From Phenylobacterium soli (GTDB lineage Bacteria > Pseudomonadota > Alphaproteobacteria > Caulobacterales > Caulobacteraceae): a stretch of 64,000 nt of DNA. Numbering within the stretch: position 1 is the first letter of the stretch; each line of letters begins with the position of its first letter. The notes under the pieces are model-generated. The model had not been told where the DNA came from, ran no database searches, and saw only the letters and a list, made by a program, of their open reading frames with translations. Below are positions 30,999 through 40,737 of this stretch, one piece after another. The position numbers and the translations under genes are program-made. The stretch covers positions 1,364,001 to 1,428,000 of the forward strand of contig NZ_QFYQ01000001.1 of NCBI RefSeq assembly GCF_003254475.1, given 5' to 3'.

Positions 30999-32264
30999 CT
31001 ATTCGAGGCGATCCGCCCGGCGCAAGGCGGGAAACAGGCGCGCCCAGAGGCCGGTGACCAGCAGGGCGCCGATCCCGCCGAACAGGGCCGCGCCGACCGG
31101 ACCCAGGAAGCGGGCGACGACGCCGCTCTCGAACTCCCCGAGCTCGTTGGAGGCGCCGACGAAGACCGAGGAGACGGCAGCGACGCGGCCCCGCATGGCG
31201 TCCGGGGTGACGAGCTGGACCAGCGTCTGGCGCACGAAGACCGAGAGCATGTCGGCGCCGCCCAGCACGGCCAGGGCGACGACCGAGATCCACAGCGACC
31301 TCGAGAGGGCGAAGGCGCAGGTGGCGAGGCCGAAGGTCGCCACGCCGGCGAACATGAAGACCCCGGCCTTGTGGCGGATCGGATGGGCCGCGAGCCAGAA
31401 GCCGACGACGGTGGCGCCGATGGCCGGCGCGGCGCGCAGCACACCGAAGCCTTGGGCGCCGACATGGAGGATGTCGCGGGCGAAGACCGGCAAGAGGGCG
31501 GTGGCGCCGCCGAGCAGCACGGCGAACAGGTCGAGCGAGATCGCCCCGAAGACGATCTTCTGCTTCCAGACGTAGTGCAGGCCCTCCTTCATCAGCGTCC
31601 ACCGCGAGCCCGGCTGGCGCTCGGGCCGGGTCGACTTGCGGATGGCGATCACCGACAGGGCCGAGGCGAGGTAGAGCACGAAGGTGACCATGTAGGCGTG
31701 GGTCGGCGAGAGCGCGACGAGCAGGCCGCCGGCGGCCGGTCCGGCCACCGAGGCGGTCTGCCAGGCCAGGGAGTTCCAGGCGATGGCGCGTGGCAAGAGG
31801 CGGCGCGGCACCAGCATCGGCCCCATGGCGGTGTTGGCTGGAGCGAAGAAGGCGCGCGCGGCGCCGAACAGCGCGGCGATGATCAGCAGCAGGGGAACCG
31901 AGGCGATCCCGCGCCAGGAGGCGAAGGCCAGCGCCAGGACGCTGAGGATCTCGCCGGCGAAACAGCACAGCAGCACGGTCTTGCGGTCGTGGCGGTCGGC
32001 GGTCTCGCCGGCCGGCAGGGTGAGCAGGAAGACCGGCGCGAAGGCGGCCAGGCCGATCATGCCGACGAGGAAGGCGCTCTCCTCCACCGAGCGGGTCTGG
32101 CGGGCGAGGGCGTACATCTGCCAGCCCATGGCGACGCTCTGGATCTGGGCGGCGAAGGAGCCGGTCCAGCGCGAGGCCCAGAAGGCCAGGTAGTCGCGCT
32201 CCTTGAGGAGCGCGCGGGCGGAGGGGACGATGTCCTGCGACGGGTCCGGATCGGCGGCGGGCAT
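30999..32264 (-). CDS. MFS transporter (EntS-type exporter)
   Basis: A 421-residue major facilitator with about 11-12 transmembrane segments (IGLAAFAPVFLLTLPAGETAD, LALAFASWRGIASVPLLLIIAALFG, LWISVVALAVLGGADMLSVFV) and the loop-2 motif GETADRHDRK. Members of this branch export siderophores or drugs. No siderophore genes are adjacent, so the substrate is unknown. ATG 32264 is preferred over the upstream 32303 because the first 13 residues add only Arg/Pro. It ends 31 bp before the SDR gene. Confidence 0.85.
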   Translation of the reverse strand: MPAADPDPSQDIVPSARALLKERDYLAFWASRWTGSFAAQIQSVAMGWQMYALARQTRSVEESAFLVGMIGLAAFAPVFLLTLPAGETADRHDRKTVLLCCFAGEILSVLALAFASWRGIASVPLLLIIAALFGAARAFFAPANTAMGPMLVPRRLLPRAIAWNSLAWQTASVAGPAAGGLLVALSPTHAYMVTFVLYLASALSVIAIRKSTRPERQPGSRWTLMKEGLHYVWKQKIVFGAISLDLFAVLLGGATALLPVFARDILHVGAQGFGVLRAAPAIGATVVGFWLAAHPIRHKAGVFMFAGVATFGLATCAFALSRSLWISVVALAVLGGADMLSVFVRQTLVQLVTPDAMRGRVAAVSSVFVGASNELGEFESGVVARFLGPVGAALFGGIGALLVTGLWARLFPALRRADRLE

Positions 32265-32481
32265 GGGCCGGCGGAGCCTGCCCGGCTTCGCCCGCGACCG
32301 CAATCACCGTTGACGGCGGGGCCCCCGGGCCTTACCTGCGCGCTTCCCGTTGGCGGCCGAGGAGCCCCGACATGCGACTGCGACGAACCTGTGCGGGCCG
32401 AACCCGCGCCTGAACTTCCGCCCGGCCGGCGCATTGAGCCCGGCCGCATTCGTCGTCCTCCAGTCGCAAGCTTTCCCATCG

Positions 32482-32997
32482 ATGAGCCTTCAACCCACCG
32501 ACCCGGCGCCCGCAGCGCCGGCCGTGAGCCTCCAGCAGGCCGAGGACATCCCGGCCGCCGACGCCCTGATCGAGCGGGCGTTCGGGCCGGGCCGCTTCAC
32601 CAAGAGCTCCGAGCGGGTGCGCGAGTTCGCCGAGTTCGCCCCCGACCTGTCGTTCGTCGCCTGGCGCGAGGGGCGGCTGATGGGCGTGGTGCGCCAGTGG
32701 CGGGTGCGCGTTGGCGGCACGCCGGTGGTGTTCCTCGGCCCGATCGCGGTGGAGAGCGACGAGCGCAGCGGCGGGATCGGCGGCCTGCTGGTGGAGGCGG
32801 CCGTCGCGGCCGCCCGGGCGGCGGGCGAGACGGCCATCGTGCTGGTCGGCGACGCGCCCTATTTCCAGCGCTTCGGCTTCTCGGCGGCCCTGGCGAAGGA
32901 TGTGCGCCTGCCCGGCCCGGTGGACCAGCGCCGCGTGCTGGCGGTGGCCTTCAGGCCCGAGGGCGAGGCGCTGGCGGGGATGATCCGGCCGCTGTAG
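32482..32997 (+). CDS. GNAT N-acetyltransferase (YhbS-like)
   Basis: A 171-residue acetyltransferase: the core runs from VSLQQAEDIPAADALIERAFGPG to FLGPIAVESDERSGGIGGLLVEAAVAAAR, with the loop RSGGIGG, followed by the AIVLVGDAPYFQRFGFSAALA strand that identifies YhbS-like members (acetylation of a small molecule or peptide N-terminus). ATG 32482 is preferred because earlier codons are not family-like. Divergent from the MFS gene, with 217 bp between starts. Confidence 0.85.
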   Translation: MSLQPTDPAPAAPAVSLQQAEDIPAADALIERAFGPGRFTKSSERVREFAEFAPDLSFVAWREGRLMGVVRQWRVRVGGTPVVFLGPIAVESDERSGGIGGLLVEAAVAAARAAGETAIVLVGDAPYFQRFGFSAALAKDVRLPGPVDQRRVLAVAFRPEGEALAGMIRPL

Positions 32998-33043
32998 CGC
33001 ACGGCCCTGGCGCGGTGGGGCGAGCGCCCCTAACTTCAGCGCT

Positions 33044-33607
33044 ATGAGCGGGAGCAGGGACAAGCTGGATCAGGTGGCGGCGGCGGCGAAGCAGGCGCCG
33101 GGACGCGGGCTGCCGCCGGTGCATCTGTGGAATCCCGCCCATTCCGGCGAGATCGACATCGTCATCGGCAAGGACGGCCGCTGGGTTCACGAAGGGTCGG
33201 TCATCCAGCGCGAGGCGCTGGTGCGGCTGTTCTCCACCGTGCTGCGCAGGGACCCGGACGGGTTCTGGCTGGTGACGCCGGTCGAGAAGATGCGGATCAC
33301 CGTCGAGGACGCGCCGTTCGTGGCGGTGCGGGTCGACCGGGCCACGGACGCCGCCGGCGAGCCGGTGCTGCGCTTCACCACCAACGTCGGCGACACCGTC
33401 GAGGCGGATGCGGAGAACCCGATCCGCGTGGTCGTGGACGACCAGGGCGAGCCGCGGCCCTACGTCCACGTGCGCCGCGGGCTGGAGGCGCTGATCGCCC
33501 GGCCGGTGTTCTACGAGCTCGTCGAGATGGCCGAGGAGCGGGACGGGACGCTCGGCCTGCCCTCGCACGGAGTGTGGTTCGAGATCGGCGACGCGGAGGC
33601 CGCATGA
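33044..33607 (+). CDS. DUF1285 protein
   Basis: A 187-residue cytoplasmic protein of the DUF1285 family, which in alphaproteobacteria commonly precedes a CoA-pyrophosphatase NUDIX gene and the CCA-adding enzyme. Recognisable segments are PVHLWNPAHSGEIDIVIGKDGRWVHEGSVI, the repeated beta region and the ending SHGVWFEIGD. Molecular function unknown. ATG 33044; its stop overlaps the next gene (ATGA), so translation is coupled. Confidence 0.85.
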   Translation: MSGSRDKLDQVAAAAKQAPGRGLPPVHLWNPAHSGEIDIVIGKDGRWVHEGSVIQREALVRLFSTVLRRDPDGFWLVTPVEKMRITVEDAPFVAVRVDRATDAAGEPVLRFTTNVGDTVEADAENPIRVVVDDQGEPRPYVHVRRGLEALIARPVFYELVEMAEERDGTLGLPSHGVWFEIGDAEAA

Positions 33608-34263
33608 ACGCGCCCCACGCCCACCTCGCCCCGCCGCACGAGCTGCGCGCCTGGATCGCCCGCCACCTCGATCCGCTGGAGGAGCGCGAGCCGGCCGAGG
33701 GCGAGACCCGCTCGGACTTCGACCTGACGCCGGGCGGCTGGGCGCCGCCGGACCAGCCGCTGACCCCGGCCTCGGTGCTGGTGCCGCTGGTCGAGCGCGA
33801 GCATGGGCTGTCGGTGTTGCTCACCCGCCGCTCGGACACCCTTCGCAAGCACACCGGCCAGGTGGCGTTTCCCGGCGGCCGCCGCGATCCGGGCGAGACG
33901 CCCTGGCAGACCGCGCTGCGCGAGGCCGAGGAGGAGATCGGCCTCAGCCCCAGCTTCGTCTCCCTGGCCGGCCTGTCGACGCCCTACCGGACGGGCACCG
34001 GCTATCTGATCACCCCGGTGGTCGGCTTCGTGCGCGGCGGCTTCGACCTCACGCCGAACCCGGACGAGGTGGCCGATATCTTCGAGACGCCGTTCGGCTT
34101 CCTGATGGACCCGGCCAACCACGAGGAGCACGAGCGCGCGCTGCCGAACGGCGAACTCCGCCGTTTCTACGCCATGACCCACGAGAACCGCTTCATCTGG
34201 GGCGCCACCGCGGGGATGCTGCGGGCGCTCTACGACCGGCTCTACGGAGCCGCGGTGGCGTGA
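33604..34263 (+). CDS. NUDIX hydrolase, CoA pyrophosphatase type
   Basis: A 219-residue hydrolase with the NUDIX box GGRRDPGETPWQTALREAEEEIGL, matching G-x5-E-x7-R-E-U-x-E-E-x-G-U. It most resembles NudL-type enzymes that cleave CoA or its acylated forms. Preceded by residues LVPLVEREHGLSVLLTRRS and followed by FETPFGFLMDPANHEEH. It overlaps the DUF1285 stop and lies 31 bp upstream of cca, forming a conserved trio. Confidence 0.92.
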   Translation: MNAPHAHLAPPHELRAWIARHLDPLEEREPAEGETRSDFDLTPGGWAPPDQPLTPASVLVPLVEREHGLSVLLTRRSDTLRKHTGQVAFPGGRRDPGETPWQTALREAEEEIGLSPSFVSLAGLSTPYRTGTGYLITPVVGFVRGGFDLTPNPDEVADIFETPFGFLMDPANHEEHERALPNGELRRFYAMTHENRFIWGATAGMLRALYDRLYGAAVA

Positions 34264-34294
34264 CACCACCCCGAACTTTCCCTAGTCACAGACC

Positions 34295-35545
34295 ATGACC
34301 GACACCATCGGCCAGCGCCCGTGGATGACCGCCCGCGAGACCCAGGCGGTGTTCGACGCCCTGGAGGCCGCCGGCGGGGCCGACTGCGCCCGCTATGTGG
34401 GCGGCTGCGTGCGCAACACCCTGGTGGGCCAGGGGGTGGACGACATCGACATCGCCACGGTGCTGACGCCGGAAGCGGTGACCAAGGCGCTCGAGGCGGC
34501 GGGCCTGCGGGCCGTGCCGACCGGCATCGACCACGGCACGGTGACGGCGGTCTGCAACAGCCGGCCGTTCGAGATCACCACCCTGCGCCGGGACGTCTCG
34601 ACCGATGGGCGGCGGGCGGTGGTGGCCTTCACCACCGACTGGCTGGAGGACGCCCAACGGCGGGACTTCACCCTGAACGCGCTCTACGCCCGCCGCGACG
34701 GCTCGATCTTCGACCCGACCGGGCACGGTGTCGCCGACGCCCTGGCCGGGCGCATCGTCTTCGTCGGGGAGCCCGAGCAGCGGCTGCACGAGGACTACCT
34801 GCGCATCCTGCGCTTCTTCCGGTTCTACGCCTGGTACGGCAAGGGCGGCCCGGACGCGGCGGCGGTCGCCGCCTGCGCGGCGCTGAAGGCCCATGTGACG
34901 ACCCTGGCGGCGGAGCGGATCTCCAAGGAGCTGCTGAAGCTGCTGAAGGCCGACGATCCCCGCGAGGCGGTCGAGCTGATGGCCCAGACCGGCGTCCTGC
35001 CAATGGTGCTGCCCGAGCCGATCCACATCGATCGGTTCAAGGGCCTGGTGGAGATCGAGGGCGAGCAGCTCTTCGAGACCGAGCCGGTGCTGCGGCTCGC
35101 CGCCCTGCTGCCCGACGACCAGCTCGTGGCGACGCGGCTGGCCGAATCCCTGCGGCTCTCCAACGCCGACCGCGACCGGATCGTCGCCGCGCTCGCGCCC
35201 GCGCCGAAGCTGAAGAGCTGGATGAGCCCGCGGGAGATCCGCCGCTGCGTCTACCGCGAGGGCCAGGCGAGCTTCCGCGACCGCGCCAAGCTCGCCTGGG
35301 CGGCCTCGAACCGCACGGCCACGGCCCCGCAATGGCGCGGGATGATCGCGCTGGCAGAAGGGTGGACGATCCCGGTCTTCCCGCTGACCGGCGAGGACGT
35401 GATGGCGGCCGGCGTGCCCAAGGGGCCGCTGGTCGGGCGGGTGATGCGCGAGGTCGAGGACTGGTGGATCGACCACGACTTCCTCGACGACAAGATGTCG
35501 GCCATCGAGAAGCTGAAGGCCGTGGCGCAGGGACTGGCCTATTGA
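34295..35545 (+). CDS. cca: CCA tRNA nucleotidyltransferase
   Basis: This 416-residue class II nucleotidyltransferase adds or repairs the 3' CCA of tRNA. The catalytic site is GGCVRN (GGxxR) with DDIDIAT (DxD), and QRRDFTLNALYARRDG is the conserved helix. The neck domain RLHEDYLRILRFFRFYAWYG follows, then helical body and tail. Length is normal for the bacterial enzyme. The stop overlaps the GATase start (TGATG). Confidence 0.96.
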   Translation: MTDTIGQRPWMTARETQAVFDALEAAGGADCARYVGGCVRNTLVGQGVDDIDIATVLTPEAVTKALEAAGLRAVPTGIDHGTVTAVCNSRPFEITTLRRDVSTDGRRAVVAFTTDWLEDAQRRDFTLNALYARRDGSIFDPTGHGVADALAGRIVFVGEPEQRLHEDYLRILRFFRFYAWYGKGGPDAAAVAACAALKAHVTTLAAERISKELLKLLKADDPREAVELMAQTGVLPMVLPEPIHIDRFKGLVEIEGEQLFETEPVLRLAALLPDDQLVATRLAESLRLSNADRDRIVAALAPAPKLKSWMSPREIRRCVYREGQASFRDRAKLAWAASNRTATAPQWRGMIALAEGWTIPVFPLTGEDVMAAGVPKGPLVGRVMREVEDWWIDHDFLDDKMSAIEKLKAVAQGLAY

Positions 35546-36249
35546 TGCGCCTGGGCATCCTCAAGACCGGTCGGCCGCCGACGCCGGCGATCCCGCAGTT
35601 CGGCACCTATCCCGAGATGTTCATGCGGCTGCTGGGACCTGACGCCTACGACTACCGCGTCTATGCGGTGGACGAGGGCGAGCTGCCGCAAAGCCCGAAG
35701 GACGCCGACGCCTTCCTGGTGACCGGCTCCTCGGCCGGGGTCTACGAGCCGCTGGACTGGATCGGTCGGGCAGTGGAGTTCCTGCAGGCCGCCAAGGGCG
35801 AGGCGGCGCTGGTGGGCGTCTGCTTCGGCCACCAGCTGATGGCCAAGGCGTTCGGCGGCGAGGTCATCCAGTCGCCCAGGGGCTGGGGGCTCGGCGAGCA
35901 GGAATACCGGGTTCTGCGCCGGGAGCCCTGGATGGATGAGGCCGAGACGATCCGCCTGCCGGGCTCGCACCAGGACCAGGTGGTCAGCCTGCCCGAGGGC
36001 GCCGAGGTGTTCGCCGCCTCGGACTTCACCCCGTTCGGCGGCCTCGTCTGGCGCGACCAGCCGGCGATGTCGATCCAGCTGCACCCCGAGTTCGAGCCGG
36101 CCTACGCCATCTCGCTGATCGAGCACCGGCGGGGCGATCGCTATGCCGACGCGCAGGCCGACGCGGCCATCGCCTCATACGCAGGCGCCGACGACCGCGA
36201 CCGGGTCGGCGGCTGGATCAAGACATTCCTGAGACACGCAACCACTTGA
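35545..36249 (+). CDS. Class I glutamine amidotransferase-like protein
   Basis: A 234-residue GATase fold with the nucleophile elbow LVGVCFGHQLMA (Cys) and a histidine/glutamate pair in SIQLHPEFE. This resembles GMP synthase-like stand-alone GATases, for example those involved in peptide or gamma-glutamyl hydrolysis. It overlaps cca by 1 bp (TGATG), so it is translated from the same message. Substrate unknown; no synthetase partner is nearby. Confidence 0.85.
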   Translation: MRLGILKTGRPPTPAIPQFGTYPEMFMRLLGPDAYDYRVYAVDEGELPQSPKDADAFLVTGSSAGVYEPLDWIGRAVEFLQAAKGEAALVGVCFGHQLMAKAFGGEVIQSPRGWGLGEQEYRVLRREPWMDEAETIRLPGSHQDQVVSLPEGAEVFAASDFTPFGGLVWRDQPAMSIQLHPEFEPAYAISLIEHRRGDRYADAQADAAIASYAGADDRDRVGGWIKTFLRHATT

Positions 36250-36307
36250 CCCGAACGCTTGTTGGAGGCCAAACGCGAACATCGCGGGGGCGAGTGTGGA
36301 GCGGGTC

Positions 36308-36445
36308 ATGAACCGTTGGAGGCTGCTGATCGTGGCGGCGAGCGCCGTGGCGGCGCTGGCCGTGGGCCTGACGGCGCAGGCCCAGCCGCAGCCCGACGAC
36401 CTCGGTGTCCTCATCGCCGCGGTGAGCAGCGCGACCGGGCGCTAG
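36308..36445 (+). CDS. 45-residue secreted peptide
   Basis: A 45-codon frame starts at ATG 36308 with GGAG 8 bases upstream. It encodes a signal-peptide-like segment (LLIVAASAVAALAVGLTAQA), followed by QPQPDDLGVLIAAVSSATGR. After cleavage only about 20 residues would remain. The stop lies 1 bp before the convergent membrane-protein gene ends. Not a known family. Confidence 0.5.
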   Translation: MNRWRLLIVAASAVAALAVGLTAQAQPQPDDLGVLIAAVSSATGR

Positions 36446-36446
36446 T

Positions 36447-37235
36447 TCAGGCGCGCGCGCCGGCCTGGACCGCGAACCCTCCACGCCCGTCGTTGCCCCG
36501 GAGGAAGACGATGAGGCCGTGGATCAGGATGATCACGCCGAGCATCTCGCCGAACTCCTCGCCGATGATCTCGTGGAACCCGGTCAGGCCGAAGGGATAG
36601 GCGAGAACCCCGTCCCGGACCTTGCCGCCGAGGAATTCGAGGCCCGCGGCCGCCCCCACATAGACGGTCGCCGCCAGGCCGATGCAGCCGGCCACATAGC
36701 GGGGCAGGCGGAGGACAAACGGGGCGAAGTACAGCCCGGCGACGGCCACCAGGATCATCCCGTAGATCAGCCAGGCGTAATGCAGGGTCCCGGCCGCCCC
36801 CGGCGCCCGCCGCAGGACGATGCCGAGCATGTCGTGCCAGCCGGCCATCTCGTCCATGGACAGGAACAGGTAGAGCCCGCCGAGCGCCAGCCAGCGGGGG
36901 CGGGCGCGACGGTCCGCGTGGCCTTGGGCCGAGGCGCCGAAGGCCAGCGCCGCGGCCAGGGTCCAGAGCGTGGCGGAGAACCAGCTCGGCAGGTTGCCCT
37001 CGCGGTCGAGGTCGAAGAACTGGATCATCGCCAGCGTGCCGCCCTGGCCGTGCAGCACCCGGGGGACCCACAGCTGGGTGACCACATAGGCGCCGACCAG
37101 CAGCAGGGCGCAGCCGAGCAGCATCAGGGGAAGCCGCCACGGATCCAGGCGGATCGGACGCGCCGCCACGGCGGCGGAGGCGCGGAGGTCGCGGGACGCG
37201 ACGGCGGCCAGGAAGGGTGGGCTGTGGAGCGACAT
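36447..37235 (-). CDS. Polytopic membrane protein
   Basis: A 262-residue integral membrane protein with about six transmembrane segments (PLMLLGCALLLVGAYVVTQLW, WLALGGLYLFLSMDEMA, YAWLIYGMILVAVAGLYFAPF, YVAGCIGLAATVYVGAAAGLEFL, IIGEEFGEMLGVIILIHGLIVFL). Acidic residues in MDEMAGWHDM and EFGEMLG lie in the membrane plane, which could coordinate a metal or haem. No family recognised. ATG 37235. Confidence 0.7.
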   Translation of the reverse strand: MSLHSPPFLAAVASRDLRASAAVAARPIRLDPWRLPLMLLGCALLLVGAYVVTQLWVPRVLHGQGGTLAMIQFFDLDREGNLPSWFSATLWTLAAALAFGASAQGHADRRARPRWLALGGLYLFLSMDEMAGWHDMLGIVLRRAPGAAGTLHYAWLIYGMILVAVAGLYFAPFVLRLPRYVAGCIGLAATVYVGAAAGLEFLGGKVRDGVLAYPFGLTGFHEIIGEEFGEMLGVIILIHGLIVFLRGNDGRGGFAVQAGARA

Positions 37236-37330
37236 GGGCGGACCTTCCTGATCGCTACGGCGCCGCCCCCGAGCGATTACGCTTCAGGTTGCAAAAGGTT
37301 CACTTATCACCCCGAACGTGCAGTCCTCCC

Positions 37331-38221
37331 TCAGACCGGCCAGGCCACCAGCGGCGGCATGGACGACAGGATGGTGGTGATGTTGCCGCCGGCCTTGAGG
37401 CCGAACATGGTGCCGCGGTCGTAGAGCAGGTTGAACTCGACGTAGCGGCCGCGGCGGACGAGCTGCTCGGCGCGGTCCGCGTCGGTCCAGGGCTCGCTCA
37501 TCCGGTGGCGGACGATCTTCGGATAGACCTCCAGGAACGCCTCGCCGACGGCGCGGGTGAAGGCGAAGTCCTTCTCGAAGTCGCCCGAGTTGTGGCGGTC
37601 GTAGAAGATGCCGCCGATGCCGCGCGGCTCGTTGCGGTGCGGCAGGAAGAAGTACTCGTCGCACCAGGCCTTGTACTTGCCATACCACTCCGGATCGAAG
37701 GGATCGCAGGCGGCCTGCATGGCGGCGTGGAACAGCCTGGCGTCGTCGGCCTCTTGGCTGCGCTGCTCGTCCAGCATCGGGGTGAGGTCGGCGCCGCCGC
37801 CGAACCAGCTTTCGGCCGTGGAGAGGAAGCGCGTGTTCATGTGCACGGTCGGCACCCGCGGGCTCCGCGGATGGACGATCAGGCTGATCGAGGCCGAGAC
37901 GTAGGTCGGGTCCTTGTCGGCGCCCGGCATGGTCTTGGCCATTTCCGGCGAGAAGCGGGCCGTGGCGGCCGAGGTGTGGATCCCGGCCTTCTCGAAGAGC
38001 CGCCCGGCGAAGAAGGCGCCGGTCCCGCCGCCGACGCCGGTCTCGCGCGTCCAGGGGCGGAAGTCGAACCGGCTGGCCGGCTCCGGATAGAGCTCCTCCG
38101 GCGCTTCGTCCTCCAGGCGCTCGAGCTCGGCGCAGATGCGCTGCTGCAGGCTCTCGAACCAGGCCTGGGCGCGGGCCCGGCGCTCGAGGATCTCCGGCGG
38201 AAGGGTCAGGGTCTCGGACAT
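37331..38221 (-). CDS. hemF: Coproporphyrinogen III oxidase, aerobic
   Basis: This 296-residue oxygen-dependent oxidase converts coproporphyrinogen III to protoporphyrinogen IX in haem synthesis. Recognisable segments are FRPWTRETGVGGGTGAFFAG, the HMNTRF-like VPTVHMNTRFLST, the GGGADLTPM region and the end GRYVEFNLLYDRGTMFGL, which carries active-site residues. Standard length. It follows trmL on the same strand after 11 bp, and petABC, which needs haem, lies divergently upstream. Confidence 0.97.
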   Translation of the reverse strand: MSETLTLPPEILERRARAQAWFESLQQRICAELERLEDEAPEELYPEPASRFDFRPWTRETGVGGGTGAFFAGRLFEKAGIHTSAATARFSPEMAKTMPGADKDPTYVSASISLIVHPRSPRVPTVHMNTRFLSTAESWFGGGADLTPMLDEQRSQEADDARLFHAAMQAACDPFDPEWYGKYKAWCDEYFFLPHRNEPRGIGGIFYDRHNSGDFEKDFAFTRAVGEAFLEVYPKIVRHRMSEPWTDADRAEQLVRRGRYVEFNLLYDRGTMFGLKAGGNITTILSSMPPLVAWPV

Positions 38222-38232
38222 GGGGTGACGTG

Positions 38233-38700
38233 CTACCCGGTCTGCACCGCGCTTGGGAAGCCGTCGGTTTGCCGGAGGGCCTCGGCGAGGGCCATGGCGG
38301 CGGCGGTCACGACGTTCAGCGACCGCGCGCCGGCGACCAGCGGAATAGTCACGCGTGCATCGGCCGCGGCGTGCACCTCATCCGGGACGCCGGCGCTCTC
38401 GCGGCCGAAGAGCAGGGTGTCGCAGGGCAGGTACTCGAATTGGTGGAAGGCGGCCTCGGCGCGGGTGGTGAAGAGCACCAGCCGTCCAGGAGCCCGACGG
38501 GCCAGGAAATCACCCCATCCAGGGTAACGGATCACCTCCGCCCTCTCGGCGTAGTCCATGGCCGCGCGCTTCACGGCGCGGTCGGAGAGCGGGAAGCCGC
38601 AGGGCTCGATGACGTCCACCGGAACCCCAAGACAGGCGCCGAGACGAAGACTTGCCCCGAGGTTTTGCGGAATGTCCGGTTGAAAAAGCGCCAAACGCAT
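38233..38700 (-). CDS. trmL: tRNA (cytidine(34)-2'-O)-methyltransferase
   Basis: A 155-residue SPOUT-fold methyltransferase that 2'-O-methylates the wobble base of tRNA-Leu. The trefoil-knot region is visible as FGRESAGVPDEVH and IPLVAGARSLNVVTAAAMALAE, and the start MRLALFQPDIPQNLGASLRL is typical. ATG 38700. Divergent from petA, with 201 bp for their promoters. Confidence 0.93.
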   Translation of the reverse strand: MRLALFQPDIPQNLGASLRLGACLGVPVDVIEPCGFPLSDRAVKRAAMDYAERAEVIRYPGWGDFLARRAPGRLVLFTTRAEAAFHQFEYLPCDTLLFGRESAGVPDEVHAAADARVTIPLVAGARSLNVVTAAAMALAEALRQTDGFPSAVQTG

Positions 38701-38901
38701 TCTAAGCGATCCGCCACGGGATGGTCTGGGGCATATAGGGCGAATCGCGGAACGGCTTGCGAAGGGGGACTTCGCTCGCGCGCTCCAAAGAAATTGTCTG
38801 CCCCAAGGTCATCTCAATACGGCCCTTTACCAGCGCTCTGGTGGGGTCCAAAGGCAGAGCGCGCTCGTCTCGAGGGCGTCGAATTGAAGGGTAGGCTTTA
38901 G

Positions 38902-39450
38902 GTGTCCGACACCGCTGTGGGCGCGAACCCCGATCCGCACAGCGACGATCCCAATCGTCGCGACTTCATCCATATCGCCGCGGGCGCCGCGGCCGTGGGC
39001 GCCGTGGGCGCCCTGGCTTGGCCGTTCATCGACCAGATGAACCCGGCGGGCGACACCCTCGCCCTGGCCTCCATCGAGTTCGACCTGACCAAGGTCGCCG
39101 AGGGCCAGCAGGTGGTGGTCAAGTGGCGGGGCAAGCCGCTGTTCATCCGCAACCGGACGGCCAAGGAAATCGCCGCGGCGATCAAGGACGACCACGCGGA
39201 CATGCGCGATCCGGAGACGGACGAGCAGCGCCACAAGCCCGGCAAGGCGCAGTGGCTGATCCTGGTCGGCACCTGCACCCACCTGGGCTGCGTGCCCACG
39301 TTCGGCGGCGGCGAGTACGGCGGCTGGTTCTGCCCCTGCCACGGCTCGGTCTACGACACCTCCGGCCGGATCCGTAAGGGTCCCGCGCCGAAGAACCTCG
39401 TGGTGCCGGACTACGCGTTCCTTTCCGACACCAAGGTCAAGGTCGGCTGA
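38902..39450 (+). CDS. petA: Ubiquinol-cytochrome c reductase iron-sulfur (Rieske) subunit
   Basis: This 182-residue subunit of the cytochrome bc1 complex carries the 2Fe-2S cluster that takes electrons from ubiquinol. A twin-arginine-like start [25 protein letters not shown] anchors it in the membrane, the hinge follows, and the cluster ligands are in CTHLGC and CPCHGS. The start is GTG 38902, and it leads the petA-petB-petC operon. Confidence 0.96.
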   Translation: MSDTAVGANPDPHSDDPNRRDFIHIAAGAAAVGAVGALAWPFIDQMNPAGDTLALASIEFDLTKVAEGQQVVVKWRGKPLFIRNRTAKEIAAAIKDDHADMRDPETDEQRHKPGKAQWLILVGTCTHLGCVPTFGGGEYGGWFCPCHGSVYDTSGRIRKGPAPKNLVVPDYAFLSDTKVKVG

Positions 39451-39452
39451 CG

Positions 39453-40730
39453 ATGAGCGGACACTCCACTTACGAGCCGAAGACCGGCTTCGAGCGCTGG
39501 CTGGACATGCGCCTTCCGATCGTTCGGATGGCCTACGACACGGCGATCAGTTTCCCCACCCCGAAGAACCTCAACTACTGGTGGACCTTCGGCGGCATCC
39601 TGGCGGTGTGCCTGGCGGTGCAGCTGGTGACCGGCATCGTGCTGGCCATGCACTACGTCCCGCACGTCGACTACGCCTTCAACTCGGTCGAGCGCATCAT
39701 GCGTGACGTCAACTACGGTTGGCTGATCCGCTACATGCACGCGAACGGGGCCTCGATGTTCTTCATCGCGGTCTACATCCACATGTTCCGCAACCTCTAC
39801 TACGGCTCCTACAAGGCGCCGCGGGAGGTGCTGTGGATCCTCGGCTGCGTGATCTACCTGCTGATGATGGCCACGGCCTTCATGGGCTACGTCCTGCCCT
39901 GGGGCCAGATGAGCTTCCACGGCGCGGTGGTGATCACCAACCTGCTGGGCGCCCTGCCCATCGTCGGTCCGTCCATCACCACCTGGCTGTGGGGCGGCTT
40001 CGCGGTGGACGACCCGACGCTCAACCGCTTCTTCTCGCTGCACTACCTGCTGCCCTTCGTGATCGCGGGCGTCGTCGCCCTGCACATCTGGGCGCTGCAC
40101 GTGCCGGGGAACAACAACCCGACCGGCGTGAACGTGAAGTCCAAGGAGGACACCGTTCCCTTCCACCCGTACTACACGGTGAAGGACGGCTTCGCGATCG
40201 CGGTCTTCCTGCTGCTGTTCGGCTCCTTCGTGTTCTGGAACCCGAACATCCTGGGCCACGCCGACAACTACATCCCGGCCAACCCGCTGGTGACCCCGGC
40301 GCACATCGTCCCCGAATGGTACTTCCTGCCGTTCTACGCGATCCTGCGCGCGGTCCCGAACAAGCTCGGCGGCGTGCTCGCGATGTTCGGCGCCATCGCG
40401 GTGCTGTTCGTCCTGCCCTGGCTCGACACCTCCAAGGTGCGGTCCATGCGCTACCGCCCGACCATCCGGCCGTACTTCTTCATCTTCATCCTCGCCTGCC
40501 TGGTGCTGGGCTGGTGCGGCGCGAAGCTGCCGGACGATCCGGTGATCCCGGGCCTGTCCACCTTCACCCTCGTGGACAGCGACCTGAACAGCTACGTGTG
40601 GCTGAGCCGGATCGCGGCGCTCTACTACTTCGCCTACTTCCTGGTCATCACCCCGATGGTGGGTCTCCGCGAGACGCCCCTGCCCCTGCCGGAGTCGATC
40701 TCCGAGCCTGTTCTCTCCAAGAAGGATTGA
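39453..40730 (+). CDS. petB: Cytochrome b, bc1 complex
   Basis: A 425-residue polytopic protein carrying two b-haems in a four-helix bundle, with further helices to the C-terminus. Marker segments are [45 protein letters not shown] (the PEWY quinone site) and [25 protein letters not shown]. It starts 2 bp after the petA stop and ends 7 bp before petC. Length fits the alphaproteobacterial enzyme. Confidence 0.98.
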   Translation: MSGHSTYEPKTGFERWLDMRLPIVRMAYDTAISFPTPKNLNYWWTFGGILAVCLAVQLVTGIVLAMHYVPHVDYAFNSVERIMRDVNYGWLIRYMHANGASMFFIAVYIHMFRNLYYGSYKAPREVLWILGCVIYLLMMATAFMGYVLPWGQMSFHGAVVITNLLGALPIVGPSITTWLWGGFAVDDPTLNRFFSLHYLLPFVIAGVVALHIWALHVPGNNNPTGVNVKSKEDTVPFHPYYTVKDGFAIAVFLLLFGSFVFWNPNILGHADNYIPANPLVTPAHIVPEWYFLPFYAILRAVPNKLGGVLAMFGAIAVLFVLPWLDTSKVRSMRYRPTIRPYFFIFILACLVLGWCGAKLPDDPVIPGLSTFTLVDSDLNSYVWLSRIAALYYFAYFLVITPMVGLRETPLPLPESISEPVLSKKD

Positions 40731-40737
40731 GCCGAAG

